Assembly (NCBI GenBank): GCA_049642465.1
Contig: JBAROV010000239.1
Location: 59,479-123,478, forward strand
DNA: 64,000 bases
From: CAWDPQ01 sp049642465
GTDB taxonomy: Bacteria > Acidobacteriota > Vicinamibacteria > Vicinamibacterales > 2-12-FULL-66-21
Reading direction: 5' to 3'
The notes under the pieces are model-generated. The model was not told the origin of the DNA, ran no database searches, and worked only from the letters and a program-made list of their open reading frames with translations. Of the stretch, positions 41,571 through 50,579 are shown in pieces. The translations under genes were made by a program, and so were the position numbers. The number at the start of each line of letters is the position of its first letter. The first letter of the stretch is position 1.

Positions 41571-43148
41571 TTAGCGCTTCGACATCGTGATGAACACTTC
41601 GTTGCCATCACGCCAGACGAGGAGGAATATCGGCTGGCCGGACGTGGCGCGCTGAAGTTCGCGCGTGACCTGGCTGACATTCGAGACCGTCTGCCCGTTC
41701 ACTTTCAGAATGACGTCGTTCGGCAGGACACCGGCGTTGGCGGCTGCGCTGTTGCGATCGACTCCGGTGACGATGGCGCCACCGCGTCCGCGCGGGAGCT
41801 CCAGCTCGCGAGCGATGTCAGGCGTAATCGGCCCCACATCCATCCCGAACCCGGTCTGGGTCGGTTCCGGTTCGGCGGTGCCGTCCCCACGACGAGCCAA
41901 TCGGCCCGCTTCCGCTTCCAGATCCAGTTCGTCCACGGTGATATTGAGCGATTTCCTCTGCTTGTCACGATAGACCGTTACCGGCACGGAGGTTCCGGGC
42001 TTGGTCGACACGACCATCGAGACGAGCGCATCGCTGTCGCTCACGGGCCGGCCGTTGAACTCGACGATCACGTCGCCGGCTTCCAGGCCCGCCTTGTCCG
42101 CCGGGCCGCCGGAGGAGACTGACGACACCACGGCACCGGAGGCCGAGGGCAGCCCAAAGGCCGACGCAGCTTCCTTCGTAATTGAATCCTTGCTGACCTG
42201 CACGCCAATCACGCCGCGTGTGACTTTCCCGTTCCGAAGCTGGGGCAGCAGATCTCGCACGGCGTTGATCGGGGTGGCGAAGCCGATGCCGATGTTGGCG
42301 GCACGCTGTGCGTCGGTATAGATGGCTGTGTTGATCCCGACGACCTCGCCGCGGACGTTCAGCAGAGGACCACCGGAGTTTCCAGGGTTGATCGCCGCAT
42401 CCGTCTGAAGCATGTTCTGCTCGCGACCCCGTACGCCGCCAAGTGGACGTCCGAGTGCGGAGATCACGCCGACGGTTACGGTATGCCCAAGGTCGAATGG
42501 ATTGCCGATGGCCATGACCCAATCGCCCGGCTGCATCTGAGATGAGTCGCCGAACTTGGCTTCCTGCAGCGGAGCCGACGGCATCTCCGTCATCTGAATC
42601 AGCGCGGTGTCGGTCAGCACATCACGCCCGACCACCTTCGCGGGGTAACTCTCGGTCCTTCCCCCGCCATACAGGCTGATCCGGATATTGTCGGCGCCTT
42701 CGACGACGTGATTGTTTGTGAGGATGAAGCCCGCCTTGTCGATGATGAATCCGGTGCCTGTTCCGCGCGCCTCGGGCACTTCTTCATCACCTCGAGGCGT
42801 CTGCCGGCCACGCGGCACGCCGCGGGGCTGCGGTGGCACCTGGCCGCCGAAGAAACGTCGAAGCAGATCGTCACCGCCGCCGAAGAATTCCGTCATCTCA
42901 CGTCCGCCGCGGATCTTCGACGTCGTCTGGATGTTCACGACAACGGGGCTTTGAGATTTGGCAATGTTACGGAACGTTTGCGCGTCGATTGGTCCGTTCA
43001 ACGGCGAACTGTTGGCCGCTGGCACATTAATCGTCTGCGCCGATGAAGCCTGGGGCAGGCCCCACTGCGACGCGATGACCATGCCGACGGCCAGCGAGGC
43101 AATTGCGATGAGAACGGCGTAGAAGAGCGTGGTCTTACGAGTGGACAT
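41571..43148 (-). CDS. DegP/HtrA-family periplasmic serine protease
   Basis: 525 residues from ATG 43148, chosen because GGAG lies 7 nt upstream; an ATG at 43160 is the alternative. A membrane anchor (LFYAVLIAIASLAVGMVIA) is followed by a trypsin-like domain with catalytic H147 (NNHVVEG), D180 (LTDTALIQM) and S258 (NPGNSGGPLL). Two PDZ domains follow (about 310-400 and 430-520). Residues 95-130 form a Pro/Arg/Gly-rich loop before the protease core. It degrades or refolds damaged envelope proteins. It sits between the M24 peptidase gene and the CYTH-murU-amgK group. Confidence 0.94.
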   Translation of the reverse strand: MSTRKTTLFYAVLIAIASLAVGMVIASQWGLPQASSAQTINVPAANSSPLNGPIDAQTFRNIAKSQSPVVVNIQTTSKIRGGREMTEFFGGGDDLLRRFFGGQVPPQPRGVPRGRQTPRGDEEVPEARGTGTGFIIDKAGFILTNNHVVEGADNIRISLYGGGRTESYPAKVVGRDVLTDTALIQMTEMPSAPLQEAKFGDSSQMQPGDWVMAIGNPFDLGHTVTVGVISALGRPLGGVRGREQNMLQTDAAINPGNSGGPLLNVRGEVVGINTAIYTDAQRAANIGIGFATPINAVRDLLPQLRNGKVTRGVIGVQVSKDSITKEAASAFGLPSASGAVVSSVSSGGPADKAGLEAGDVIVEFNGRPVSDSDALVSMVVSTKPGTSVPVTVYRDKQRKSLNITVDELDLEAEAGRLARRGDGTAEPEPTQTGFGMDVGPITPDIARELELPRGRGGAIVTGVDRNSAAANAGVLPNDVILKVNGQTVSNVSQVTRELQRATSGQPIFLLVWRDGNEVFITMSKR

Positions 43149-43179
43149 GTATTTCTCCATTGATTACGACTTCGCGTAT

Positions 43180-43228
43180 CAGCTTCCAGCTTCCAGTTTC
43201 CAGCTTCCAGTTTCCGGTTTCCAGTCTG
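43180..43228. repeat. CTTCCAG heptad array upstream of htrA
   Basis: Seven degenerate tandem copies of (C/G)(T/C)TTCCAG, all in one direction, between the M24 peptidase stop and htrA. The unit is the same as at 34487-34572, about 8.6 kb away. Confidence 0.85.
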
Positions 43229-43249
43229 AAATCCCACGCACGGCGCCTG

Positions 43250-44431
43250 TCACATAAGTGTCACGATTTCGGTCTGCACCGGTCCAGTCACGCGGGCCTC
43301 TGCTTCTCCCACGAACATGTTGATCTCTGTCCGAAGACCGAACCGGTCCGTATAGACGCCGGGCTCAATCGTGAACCCGGTACCGGGGATGAGCCTTCGA
43401 TCGTCATGTGTTTCGTAATCGTCCATGTGCACGCCGTTGCCGTGAATCGTTTCGCCGAGGCTGTGTCCGGTCCTGTGGATGAACTTGTCGCCGTAGCCGG
43501 CTCGCTCCAAGACCTCCCGACACGCCCGATCAACTTCGAAACCCCGAATGGGGCGACGTTCGCGGACAGCCGACTGAACAGCTTGGATCGCGGCATCGCG
43601 CCCATCTCTTGCGGCCGCGAATGCTCGGGCGTATTCGTCCGGCACGCGCGGGCCGGTAAATCCCATCCATGTAATGTCCGCAAACACCGCGCCAGCCTTT
43701 GGCAGCTTACCCCAGAGGTCCAGGAGCAGCAGCTCACCGGGACGAATCGACCTGTGCACGTCTCGGCTGGCATGGTAGTGGGGATTGCCGGCATTCTCCT
43801 GCGCCGAGACGTTCGGGCTGGCGTCGCTGATCAGCCCTTCTTCCTCGAACCAACCCATCATCGCGGATTGCACGTCGAACTCCGAGAGCGGCGTCCCCTC
43901 GCGCAACCGCGCACGGACGAAGTCGAATGCGCGGTCCTTTATTCGATACAAGCTATCGGCCGCCCGGAGGTGCGTCGTGAGCGCTTCGTCCGACCAGACG
44001 GCTTCGAACCGCTGCACGAGATCGCCCGACGAGACAACCTCGACACCGACCTGACGAACGGCTTCAACCGTTCCGGCATCGACCCGTGAGACGTAGGGGA
44101 TCGCGTTGCCGGGGGAGTATTCCATCGCAACCCGCCGCGTCCCGCGCAGCAAGTCGCGCAACCCTGTCGCCAGTTCCTCGCGCTTCGCGTACGTTCGCTT
44201 TTCCCCCGGAAGGTGGTCCAGGTTATGACGCTCGATCGCGTGGACCAGCCCCCGAGGGGGCCCGTCTGCCGGCACCAGGTAATACCAGCGACGCGTCGTC
44301 ATCTTGCCGGACGAGGCAAGACCCGTGAGGCGACTGGCAATCGGGTTGGAGCCGTTGAAGTCGTAAAGCAGCCACGCGTCGAAGCCATCTTCTTTGAGCG
44401 CCCGTTGAACGGCTGCCACCGGCAGAGCCAT
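43250..44431 (-). CDS. M24 family metallopeptidase (Xaa-Pro aminopeptidase-like)
   Basis: 393 residues from ATG 44431. A creatinase-like N-terminal domain covers about 1-170. The pita-bread catalytic domain has metal ligands in LLLDLWGK (Asp), VFADITWMG (Asp), HRTGHSLG (His), IEPGVY (Glu) and LRTEINMFV (Glu). Such enzymes remove an N-terminal residue before proline. The frame runs 51 codons further upstream, but that part lacks similarity and crosses a probable promoter: TATACT lies 6 nt before the ATG, so the mRNA may be leaderless. Confidence 0.88.
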   Translation of the reverse strand: MALPVAAVQRALKEDGFDAWLLYDFNGSNPIASRLTGLASSGKMTTRRWYYLVPADGPPRGLVHAIERHNLDHLPGEKRTYAKREELATGLRDLLRGTRRVAMEYSPGNAIPYVSRVDAGTVEAVRQVGVEVVSSGDLVQRFEAVWSDEALTTHLRAADSLYRIKDRAFDFVRARLREGTPLSEFDVQSAMMGWFEEEGLISDASPNVSAQENAGNPHYHASRDVHRSIRPGELLLLDLWGKLPKAGAVFADITWMGFTGPRVPDEYARAFAAARDGRDAAIQAVQSAVRERRPIRGFEVDRACREVLERAGYGDKFIHRTGHSLGETIHGNGVHMDDYETHDDRRLIPGTGFTIEPGVYTDRFGLRTEINMFVGEAEARVTGPVQTEIVTLM

Positions 44432-44851
44432 TCTCCGAGTATAGCCTCGGGCAGGAGCCCCCCGCCTGGCGCCGCGACGGTGGACGCTCGCTCGGGGCAG
44501 GTCCGCCGCCTCTTTGATCACTAAGACGACGAAGAGCTTCGTAAGGTTTGGTCTAAATGGCTGAAGAATCAGGTTGTTAAACATGTAAAGTGGGGTTGCA
44601 CCGCCGGTCGATCCTATCCTCTGGAAGGAGGAGCGCCTGCGGCCCGAGCGAGCGGCCGGCTTGCCAGCCGAAGCGCCGGCCCGCCTTCGCCAAGGCTACG
44701 GCGGGCAACCTTCGCAAGAACGCGGCGCGAAGGTTGGAGGGAAGCGAGGCGAGAGCCGAGCGCGCGAGCGAGCGCACGTGGGGGTGGGGCCCCACGCGCA
44801 GAAAGATTAGGATCGAAGGCGCGGCGCGGCCGACCGATCGTCTATACACAT
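44432..44851. other. 420-bp intergenic region between divergent genes
   Basis: No gene is convincing here. The left end holds TATACT (minus strand, 44438-44443), a likely -10 for the M24 peptidase gene. The middle (44500-44620) is AT-richer and may hold promoters for the VWA gene. The right part (44631-44800) is a GC-rich cluster of inverted repeats. TATACA at 44843-44848 lies only 3 bp before the VWA ATG and is too close for a normal leader. Confidence 0.6.
44631..44800. repeat. GC-rich cluster of inverted repeats
   Basis: Three hairpins in a row: GCCCGCC/GGCGGGC around 44679-44706, CAACCTTCG/CGAAGGTTG at 44706-44736, and CGTGGGG/CCCCACG at 44777-44796. Its ends (GCGCCTGCGGC and GTGGGGCCCCAC) match, in reverse orientation, the end blocks of the repeats at 37911 and 58411. 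Confidence 0.6.
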
Positions 44852-46921
44852 ATGCGCACCCGATTCCTCGCTGTCTTTCTCCTCGCCCTGCTGTCCCCCT
44901 CGGCGTTCGGACAGCAAGTGCAGGCCCCGACCCCACCTCAGGCAAAAGATCAGCAGCCGCCGATTACCTTCAAAGTCGAGGTCAACTACGTCGAGATTGA
45001 CGCCCTCGTCACCGATTCCAACGGAAAGTTCGTGCGTGGCCTGACGCGCGACGATTTTGAGGTGCTCGAACAATCGAAGCCGCAGGCGATCACCGTGTTC
45101 TCACTGGTGGATATCCCCGCGGGGCGCCCGGACGCGCCGCTCTTTGCGAAGGCTGCCATCGAACCGGATGTCCGCACGAATCGACAATCCGACGGCCGCG
45201 TCTTCGTGCTCGTCCTCGACGATCTCCACACGCATACGATGCGTTCGGTCCGCGTGCGCGCCGCTGCCCGCCAGTTCGTCGAGCGTTATCTCGGCGAGAA
45301 TGACATTGCGGCGATTGTGACGACGGGGGGATCGAAGTCCGCCGCCCAGAACTTCACGAGCAGCCGCAGGCTGCTGCTGAAGGCGATCGACGCCTTCATG
45401 GGGCAGAAGCTGCGCTCCTCGACGTTGGAGCAGCTCGCTCAGCTTCCCAGACAGATTCCAGGGACCGCCGGTCCGGCCGACCCCCTGACATTCGAGCGGG
45501 CGTATAAGGCGCGCGCGAGCCTGAGCACGCTCAAGGGCGTGGCTGAGTACCTCGAGGGAATTCGCGGACGGCGCAAGGCGGTCGTGTTCTTCAGTGAGGG
45601 AATCGATTACGACATGTCGAATCCCATCCAGAATCAGTTTGCCTCCGATGTGCGCGGCGAGATGCTGTCAGCGATTGCCGGAGCGTCGCGTGCGAACGTG
45701 AGTTTCTACTCGGTCGATCCGCGCGGGCTGTCTGGATTCGAGGATGCGATCGAGATTCAATCGCTTCCAGAAGACAATTCGCTTGGTGTGCACACGATGA
45801 TGGACGAGATGCGGAACGCACAGGATTCGCTGCGCTCGCTGGCTGAGGAGACGGGCGGCTTTGCCGCAATCAACCGCAATGATTACCGGGAGACGTTTGC
45901 GAAGATCATCGACGACAACAGCAGCTACTACGTGCTCGGCTACTACTCGAGTGACTCGCGCCGCGATGGAAAGTTCCGGCCCGTGGACGTTCGTATGCGG
46001 CGTCCCGGCCTCCAGGTCAGGGCCCGGAAAGGATACACCCCGCCGCGCACGCGCCCAGCGAGCAAGCCTCCGGCGGCGTCAGCCAAGACATCCCCTGAAC
46101 TTCGCGAGGCGCTCGCAAGCCCGCTGCCCGTGAGCGGTCTTGCGCTGTCAGCCTCCGCCGCCGCGTTCCGCGGACCGCGAGACAAGGCATCCGTCTCCGT
46201 GTCCCTCGAGATTGACGGATCGCGCTTCAAGTTTTCTGAAAAAGGCGATCGGGTGTTCGACGAGATCGAAGTCTCGATGGTGGCATACGATGCCGGGGGC
46301 GTCGGCCGCGACGGTGGACACGACGTTGTTCAATTGACGCTGCGGCCGCAGACACGTGACACGGTCGTTCGCCGCGGCGTCCGGATCATGCGCCGAATGG
46401 AGCTATCACCGGGGGTTTACCAGGTGCGCATCGGGGCCCGCGAAACCGGGAATGCGAATGTCGGCACTGTCTTGCTCGACATGGACGTCCCGGACTTTTC
46501 GAAGGAGCGCCTGCTGATGAGCGGAGTGGTGATCACGTCCGCCGGGGCAAGCGCCGTCCCCACCGCGCGGGCCGACGAGCAGTTCAAAGACGTTCTTCCC
46601 GGCGCGCCAACCACGCTGCGGGAGTTTGCGCGTCAGGACGAGCTTGCGACGTTCGTGGAGGTGTACGACAACGACACGCGGACGCCGCATCGCGTCGAGA
46701 TCAAAACCACCGTGCTCGCCGACAACGGGACCGTCGTGTTCACGGCCTCCGAGGAGCGCCGCAGCGAAGAAATCGGCCCCTCTGGCGGGGGATATGGCCA
46801 TACCACGCGAATTCCGCTCAAGGGACTCGCGCCGGGGCGCTACGTACTGCGCACCGAGGCACGAAGCACGTTGGCCAACGGTCCAACCGCGACGCGGGAA
46901 CTGGAGTTCCGCGTTCAGTGA
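44852..46921 (+). CDS. Secreted VWA-domain protein (acidobacterial type)
   Basis: 689 residues with a signal peptide (FLAVFLLALLSPSAFGQ). The N-terminal region FKVEVNYVEIDALVTDSNGKFVRGLTRDDFEVLE is the typical start of the VWFA-related acidobacterial family. The VWA-like domain spans about 110-330 (FVLVLDDLHTH; KAVVFFSEGID; LAEETGGFAAIN), and SSYYVLGYYSS closes it. The metal site is degenerate: the DxSxS motif is replaced by LDDLHT. The C-terminal half is beta-rich and unassigned. The family probably works outside the cytoplasm, but its role is unknown. It overlaps the next gene by 4 bp. Confidence 0.88.
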   Translation: MRTRFLAVFLLALLSPSAFGQQVQAPTPPQAKDQQPPITFKVEVNYVEIDALVTDSNGKFVRGLTRDDFEVLEQSKPQAITVFSLVDIPAGRPDAPLFAKAAIEPDVRTNRQSDGRVFVLVLDDLHTHTMRSVRVRAAARQFVERYLGENDIAAIVTTGGSKSAAQNFTSSRRLLLKAIDAFMGQKLRSSTLEQLAQLPRQIPGTAGPADPLTFERAYKARASLSTLKGVAEYLEGIRGRRKAVVFFSEGIDYDMSNPIQNQFASDVRGEMLSAIAGASRANVSFYSVDPRGLSGFEDAIEIQSLPEDNSLGVHTMMDEMRNAQDSLRSLAEETGGFAAINRNDYRETFAKIIDDNSSYYVLGYYSSDSRRDGKFRPVDVRMRRPGLQVRARKGYTPPRTRPASKPPAASAKTSPELREALASPLPVSGLALSASAAAFRGPRDKASVSVSLEIDGSRFKFSEKGDRVFDEIEVSMVAYDAGGVGRDGGHDVVQLTLRPQTRDTVVRRGVRIMRRMELSPGVYQVRIGARETGNANVGTVLLDMDVPDFSKERLLMSGVVITSAGASAVPTARADEQFKDVLPGAPTTLREFARQDELATFVEVYDNDTRTPHRVEIKTTVLADNGTVVFTASEERRSEEIGPSGGGYGHTTRIPLKGLAPGRYVLRTEARSTLANGPTATRELEFRVQ

Positions 46922-47292
46922 CCGGCCTGCCTTCTGGCCAACCGTCCACGACCGGACTGGCACCAAATGTCGCTTCGGCACTCGCTTACCTGGCGGGCCC
47001 GTTCTCCGGTGTGCTCGTGCTGATGGCTGAACGCACGAATCCCACGGTTCGCTTTCACGCGTGGCAATCGATCGTCGGCCTCGGCGGTCTCGGTGTCGTC
47101 GTTGCGGTCCTGATTCTCAGCGCATTTGCCGCAATCGTGATTTCGGCGGCGCTTTTCAAGGCGCTGCTCTACACCGGTTGGGCGGTGTGGATCGCGTGGA
47201 TCGTGCTCTGGGTGATGTGTATCGTGAAGGCGTATCAGGGGCAGCAGTGGAAGCTGCCCCTGGCTGGCGATTACGCGGAACGGATCACTTGA
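46918..47292 (+). CDS. DUF4870-like small membrane protein
   Basis: 124 residues with three or four hydrophobic helices. SALAYLAGPFSGVLVLMAE, NPTVRFHAWQSIVGLGGLG and VWIAWIVLWVMCIVKAYQGQQWKLPLAGDYAE fit the DUF4870/Tic20-like family, where RFHAxQS is the hallmark. Function is unknown. Its GTG start overlaps the VWA stop, so the two are likely co-translated. Its end overlaps the next, convergent gene by 8 bp. Confidence 0.82.
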   Translation: MTGLPSGQPSTTGLAPNVASALAYLAGPFSGVLVLMAERTNPTVRFHAWQSIVGLGGLGVVVAVLILSAFAAIVISAALFKALLYTGWAVWIAWIVLWVMCIVKAYQGQQWKLPLAGDYAERIT

Positions 47293-47743
47293 ACTGCTTC
47301 ACGACCTCCGGCTTGATCTTGCCGTTGGCGTGCGAGAAGCTCCACTGACTGCGGGCCGCGCCCGGCTTTGAAGGCGACCGGGTCGTCATTTCGATAACCT
47401 CTCCGGGAAGAATCGGTTTCGAGTAGCGCTGCGTGTCGCCGGTTACCAGCTGCGGCTTCTCTCCAGACGTATACCAATACTCGTCGATCCGAAAGAGCGC
47501 GATAGCGCCGCTGGACATGTTCTTGATCTTGAAATTGGTCACGATCTCCTTGCCCACGTGCTTCGAATCGCTCTTCATGATCTGCACCTCCGCAAGGCCC
47601 TTGAGCGGAGCGACCCACTTGGCACGGGCAGGTGCAGCCGATTGCGCGGGTGGCGGAGATGCGGGTTTCGTTTGTGCAACGGCGGCTGAGGCAGCCGCAA
47701 TGACCAGCGCAGCCAGCGCTGGCGCGAAGGGGGAACGGTTCAT
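47285..47743 (-). CDS. Secreted protein of unknown function
   Basis: 152 residues from ATG 47743, which has AGGGAGG upstream. A signal peptide (ALAALVIAAASAAVAQT) and a Pro/Ala-rich linker lead into a domain of about 100 residues with several beta strands (VTNFKIKNMSSGAIALFRIDEYWYT). The pattern recalls small FxLYD/DUF-type periplasmic domains, but I do not recognise it. It is a single gene with no clear partner. Confidence 0.65.
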   Translation of the reverse strand: MNRSPFAPALAALVIAAASAAVAQTKPASPPPAQSAAPARAKWVAPLKGLAEVQIMKSDSKHVGKEIVTNFKIKNMSSGAIALFRIDEYWYTSGEKPQLVTGDTQRYSKPILPGEVIEMTTRSPSKPGAARSQWSFSHANGKIKPEVVKQFK

Positions 47744-47794
47744 GGCCAACCTCCCTGGGTCTGCTTTGACGAGGACGTTGGCATTATAGGCCCG

Positions 47795-48253
47795 CTACAT
47801 CTCTCCGTTCCAGTCCTCTGGATCCGGATTCGCGGATCTGAAGATCTCGAGGTGCCATTTCCCGCCGCCCCACGGCTCAATCACCTCAGCCGCAACGACG
47901 TCCACGAGGATCTCCGCGAACGTGCGACCCTCGGGGTCTCCTTCGAGGTGGTAGGCGGCTTCATCCCACGAAAAACTGGGATACAGAATCAGGGTGAGAA
48001 ACAGGTCGTAGCCATCGTCCACGACGACGAGCTGCCCGCACGGACGCTTCACCGTCGAGTGGTAGATGAGGTACTTTTCGGCGCTGTGCGCGCGGATGTA
48101 GCGCTTCAGCGCAAACTCGCGGGCGACGATTTCCTCGACCGCAATCTTCTTGTCCCAGCAGTCGCGACAGTAGCGTTCCTCGCCGCGCGGCTCTGACAGC
48201 TCTTTGGCGCCGCAGAGCGCACAACGGGCCTGAGCCACGGATTTGCGGGACAT
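47795..48253 (-). CDS. Zinc-ribbon protein of unknown function
   Basis: 152 residues. Two CxxC pairs in the first 40 residues (CALCGAKE and YCRDCWDKK) form a likely zinc ribbon. The remainder is a compact acidic domain with VVVDDGYDLFLTLILYPSFSWDEAAYHLEGDPEG and a Trp-rich end. There is no signal peptide, so it should be cytoplasmic. I do not recognise the family. A long TTGGCACC array lies just upstream of its start. Confidence 0.6.
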   Translation of the reverse strand: MSRKSVAQARCALCGAKELSEPRGEERYCRDCWDKKIAVEEIVAREFALKRYIRAHSAEKYLIYHSTVKRPCGQLVVVDDGYDLFLTLILYPSFSWDEAAYHLEGDPEGRTFAEILVDVVAAEVIEPWGGGKWHLEIFRSANPDPEDWNGEM

Positions 48254-48293
48254 GAGTCAAGTTTAGCACCCCGCGATGTGGGACTTACGCGAG

Positions 48294-48424
48294 GCACTTT
48301 AGCACCGAGGCACCTTGGCACCGAGGCACCTTGGCACTTCGGCACCTTGGCACCTTGGCACTTTGGCACTTTGGCACCTTGGCACCTTGGCACCTTGGCA
48401 CTTTGACCTTGGCACCTTGGCACC
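48294..48424. repeat. TTGGCACC octad array
   Basis: About 15-16 tandem copies of TTGGCACC with variants (TTGGCACT, CGAGGCACC, TCGGCACC) fill the whole gap between the zinc-ribbon gene and the phosphorylase stop. Copies are all in one direction and vary by one or two bases and by short skips. There are no spacers, so it is not a CRISPR. Confidence 0.92.
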
Positions 48425-50566
48425 CTATTTCATCTGCGTCGCGTATTGCTCCATCGCCGGTCCGTACATTTCCTCAGCGTATTGTTTGACCATGCGACGG
48501 GCGCTGAAGCGTGGTGCGACGCTGCGAATGGCCTCCCTGACGGTCGTCAACCAGCGCCTTGGGATGCCATTCGGGTCGCGCTCGTAGAACGTGGGGACGA
48601 CGTGTTGCTCGAGCAGCTGGTAGAGGGCCTCGGCGTCCGCGCGATCGACGGCTTCGGCGTCCTGATTCTCCGATTGCGCTTCGATGAGCCACCCGTTGCG
48701 ACCGTTGTAGCCTTCGGCCCACCAGCCGTCCTTGACACTGAGGTGCGGAACACCGTTGAGCGAGGCTTTCATGCCGCTCGTGCCGCTAGCTTCGAGCGGT
48801 CGTCTCGGCGTGTTCAGCCACACGTCGCAGCCCTGGACGAGGAAGTGCGCGACGTGCAGGTCGTAATCGTCGACGAATGCGACCCGGCCGGCGAAAATCG
48901 GGTCGACCGCCCGGCGATAGACCTGCTGCAGATGGTGCTTGCCCATTTCGTCGGCAGGGTGCGCCTTGCCGGCAAATACGACTTGCACCGGCCGTCTTGC
49001 GGCGTTGAGGATGCTGACCAGACGGTCCGGGTTGTGGAAGATGAGTTCCGGGCGCTTGTAGCCGGTAAACCGTCGCGCGAAGCCGATGGTCAACGCATTC
49101 GGGTCGAGCAGCGTGCCGGCCGCGACGACCCGGGCGGCCGTGACGTGTTCTTCTTTCCAGCGCGACCGCGCGCGTTCACGGATGAACGCGAACAGAAAGT
49201 TCCGAAGCGCGTTGCGCGCCGTCCAGAGTTCCTCGTCCGGAACCTCGAGTACACGCTCCCAAATCGCCGGGTCGTCGTGACGTTCGCGCCAGTCCGCGCC
49301 AATGTGATCGTCGAAGAGGCGCGTCATCTCGGCGGAAACCCAGGTCGGAACGTGGATGCCGTTCGTAATCGCCTTCACGGGTCGGCGGTCTTCGGGCACG
49401 TTCGGCCAGATCGGCCCCCACATGTCGCGCGTCACGCGGCCGTGGACTTCACTGACGGCGTTGACGGTCCCGGCGGTCCGCAGCGCGAGTGCGGTCATAT
49501 TGAACAAGGCGCCGCCGCCGTTGTCGTAGTGCCCGAGCGCGAGAAATGCATCGCGATACGAACCGAGGGTGCCCCACGCGCCCGCGAGATGGGTCTCGAC
49601 GAGAGTGAACGGAAAGGCGTCGTGGCCGGCCGGGACCGGCGTATGCGTCGTGAAGACCGTTGTGCGGCGGACTTCGTCGAGAGCCGTCTCGAACGATTCG
49701 CCTCCCTCGATCAGATCGCGAATCCGCTGAAGGACAACGAACGCCGCGTGCCCTTCGTTCAGGTGCCACACGGCGGGGGAGGCTCCCATCGCCTTCAAGG
49801 CTCGAACGCCGCCAATACCAAGAATGATCTCCTGCTGGATGCGGGTCTCACGATCGCCGCCATACAAGCGTGCGGATAACTCGCGATCCCAGGGCGCGTT
49901 CTCTTCAAGATCCGTGTCAAGCAGGTACAACTTCGCGCGCCCCAATCGCACCCGCCACACCGACACGAGCACGCTGCGGTTGCCGAGCGGCACCGCAACC
50001 ACGCACGGTTTCCCTTCCGGCGTGATCGCCGGTTCGACCGGCGCATCGTCGCGGTTCAGGCGCTCGTAGATTTCCTGCTGCCACCCTTCCGCTGAGACGG
50101 CCTGATGAAAATAGCCCTGCGGATACATGAATCCGACGCCGATGAGCGGGATGCCCAGATCGCCCGCTTCCTTGCAATGGTCGCCCGCCAGCACGCCCAG
50201 GCCGCCTGCGTAGATTGGCAGTGACTGGTGCAGCGCGAACTCCGCGGAGAAATAGGCGACGCTGCCGTTGCTTTGCGTGACGCGACGCTGCCACCAGGTG
50301 TCCCGGGCGCTTCGTGCCGCGTCGAGCGCATCGATCGCGGTGTCGTAGAGGGCGAGAAATCGATCGTCGGTGGCGGCCGCTGCAAGAATCTCTGGCGACA
50401 CCAGCCGAAGCATCAGCACCGGGTTGTGCGCAGTCTGCCGCCAGAGTGGGTAATCGAGCCTTCGAAACACCTCACGGGCCGATGTGTTCCAGGTCCACCA
50501 GAGATCCATGGCGAGTTCGGGAAGACGACGGAGGCGTTCAGGGACGGGAGGATTCGAAGATGTCAC
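48425..50566 (-). CDS. glgP: Alpha-glucan (glycogen/maltodextrin) phosphorylase
   Basis: 713 residues from GTG 50566. It belongs to the short GT35 type with an N-terminal DUF3417 domain (LPELAMDLWWTWNTSAREVFRRLD). Core segments are YFSAEFALHQSLPIYAGGLGVLAGDHCKEA, the HLNEGHAAF motif, RRFTGYKRPELI-type FARRFTGYKRPE, and the pyridoxal-phosphate Lys near 595 in EASGTSGMKASLNG. It releases glucose-1-phosphate from alpha-1,4-glucans. The frame runs 69 codons further upstream, but that part is repeat-derived and not conserved. It lies 13 bp from the dehydratase gene. Confidence 0.92.
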   Translation of the reverse strand: MTSSNPPVPERLRRLPELAMDLWWTWNTSAREVFRRLDYPLWRQTAHNPVLMLRLVSPEILAAAATDDRFLALYDTAIDALDAARSARDTWWQRRVTQSNGSVAYFSAEFALHQSLPIYAGGLGVLAGDHCKEAGDLGIPLIGVGFMYPQGYFHQAVSAEGWQQEIYERLNRDDAPVEPAITPEGKPCVVAVPLGNRSVLVSVWRVRLGRAKLYLLDTDLEENAPWDRELSARLYGGDRETRIQQEIILGIGGVRALKAMGASPAVWHLNEGHAAFVVLQRIRDLIEGGESFETALDEVRRTTVFTTHTPVPAGHDAFPFTLVETHLAGAWGTLGSYRDAFLALGHYDNGGGALFNMTALALRTAGTVNAVSEVHGRVTRDMWGPIWPNVPEDRRPVKAITNGIHVPTWVSAEMTRLFDDHIGADWRERHDDPAIWERVLEVPDEELWTARNALRNFLFAFIRERARSRWKEEHVTAARVVAAGTLLDPNALTIGFARRFTGYKRPELIFHNPDRLVSILNAARRPVQVVFAGKAHPADEMGKHHLQQVYRRAVDPIFAGRVAFVDDYDLHVAHFLVQGCDVWLNTPRRPLEASGTSGMKASLNGVPHLSVKDGWWAEGYNGRNGWLIEAQSENQDAEAVDRADAEALYQLLEQHVVPTFYERDPNGIPRRWLTTVREAIRSVAPRFSARRMVKQYAEEMYGPAMEQYATQMK

Positions 50567-50579
50567 GATAGCTGATACC

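Noticed and set aside
43250..44584. M24 peptidase starting at 44584
   Set aside because: The extra 51 residues are basic and unconserved and cover a likely promoter; ATG 44431 matches the family N-terminus.
48294..48424. CRISPR array
   Set aside because: Repeats are 8 bp and contiguous, without spacers, and no cas gene is present.
48446..49879. Open frame of 477 codons on the plus strand
   Set aside because: Antisense of the phosphorylase gene; no domain signature.
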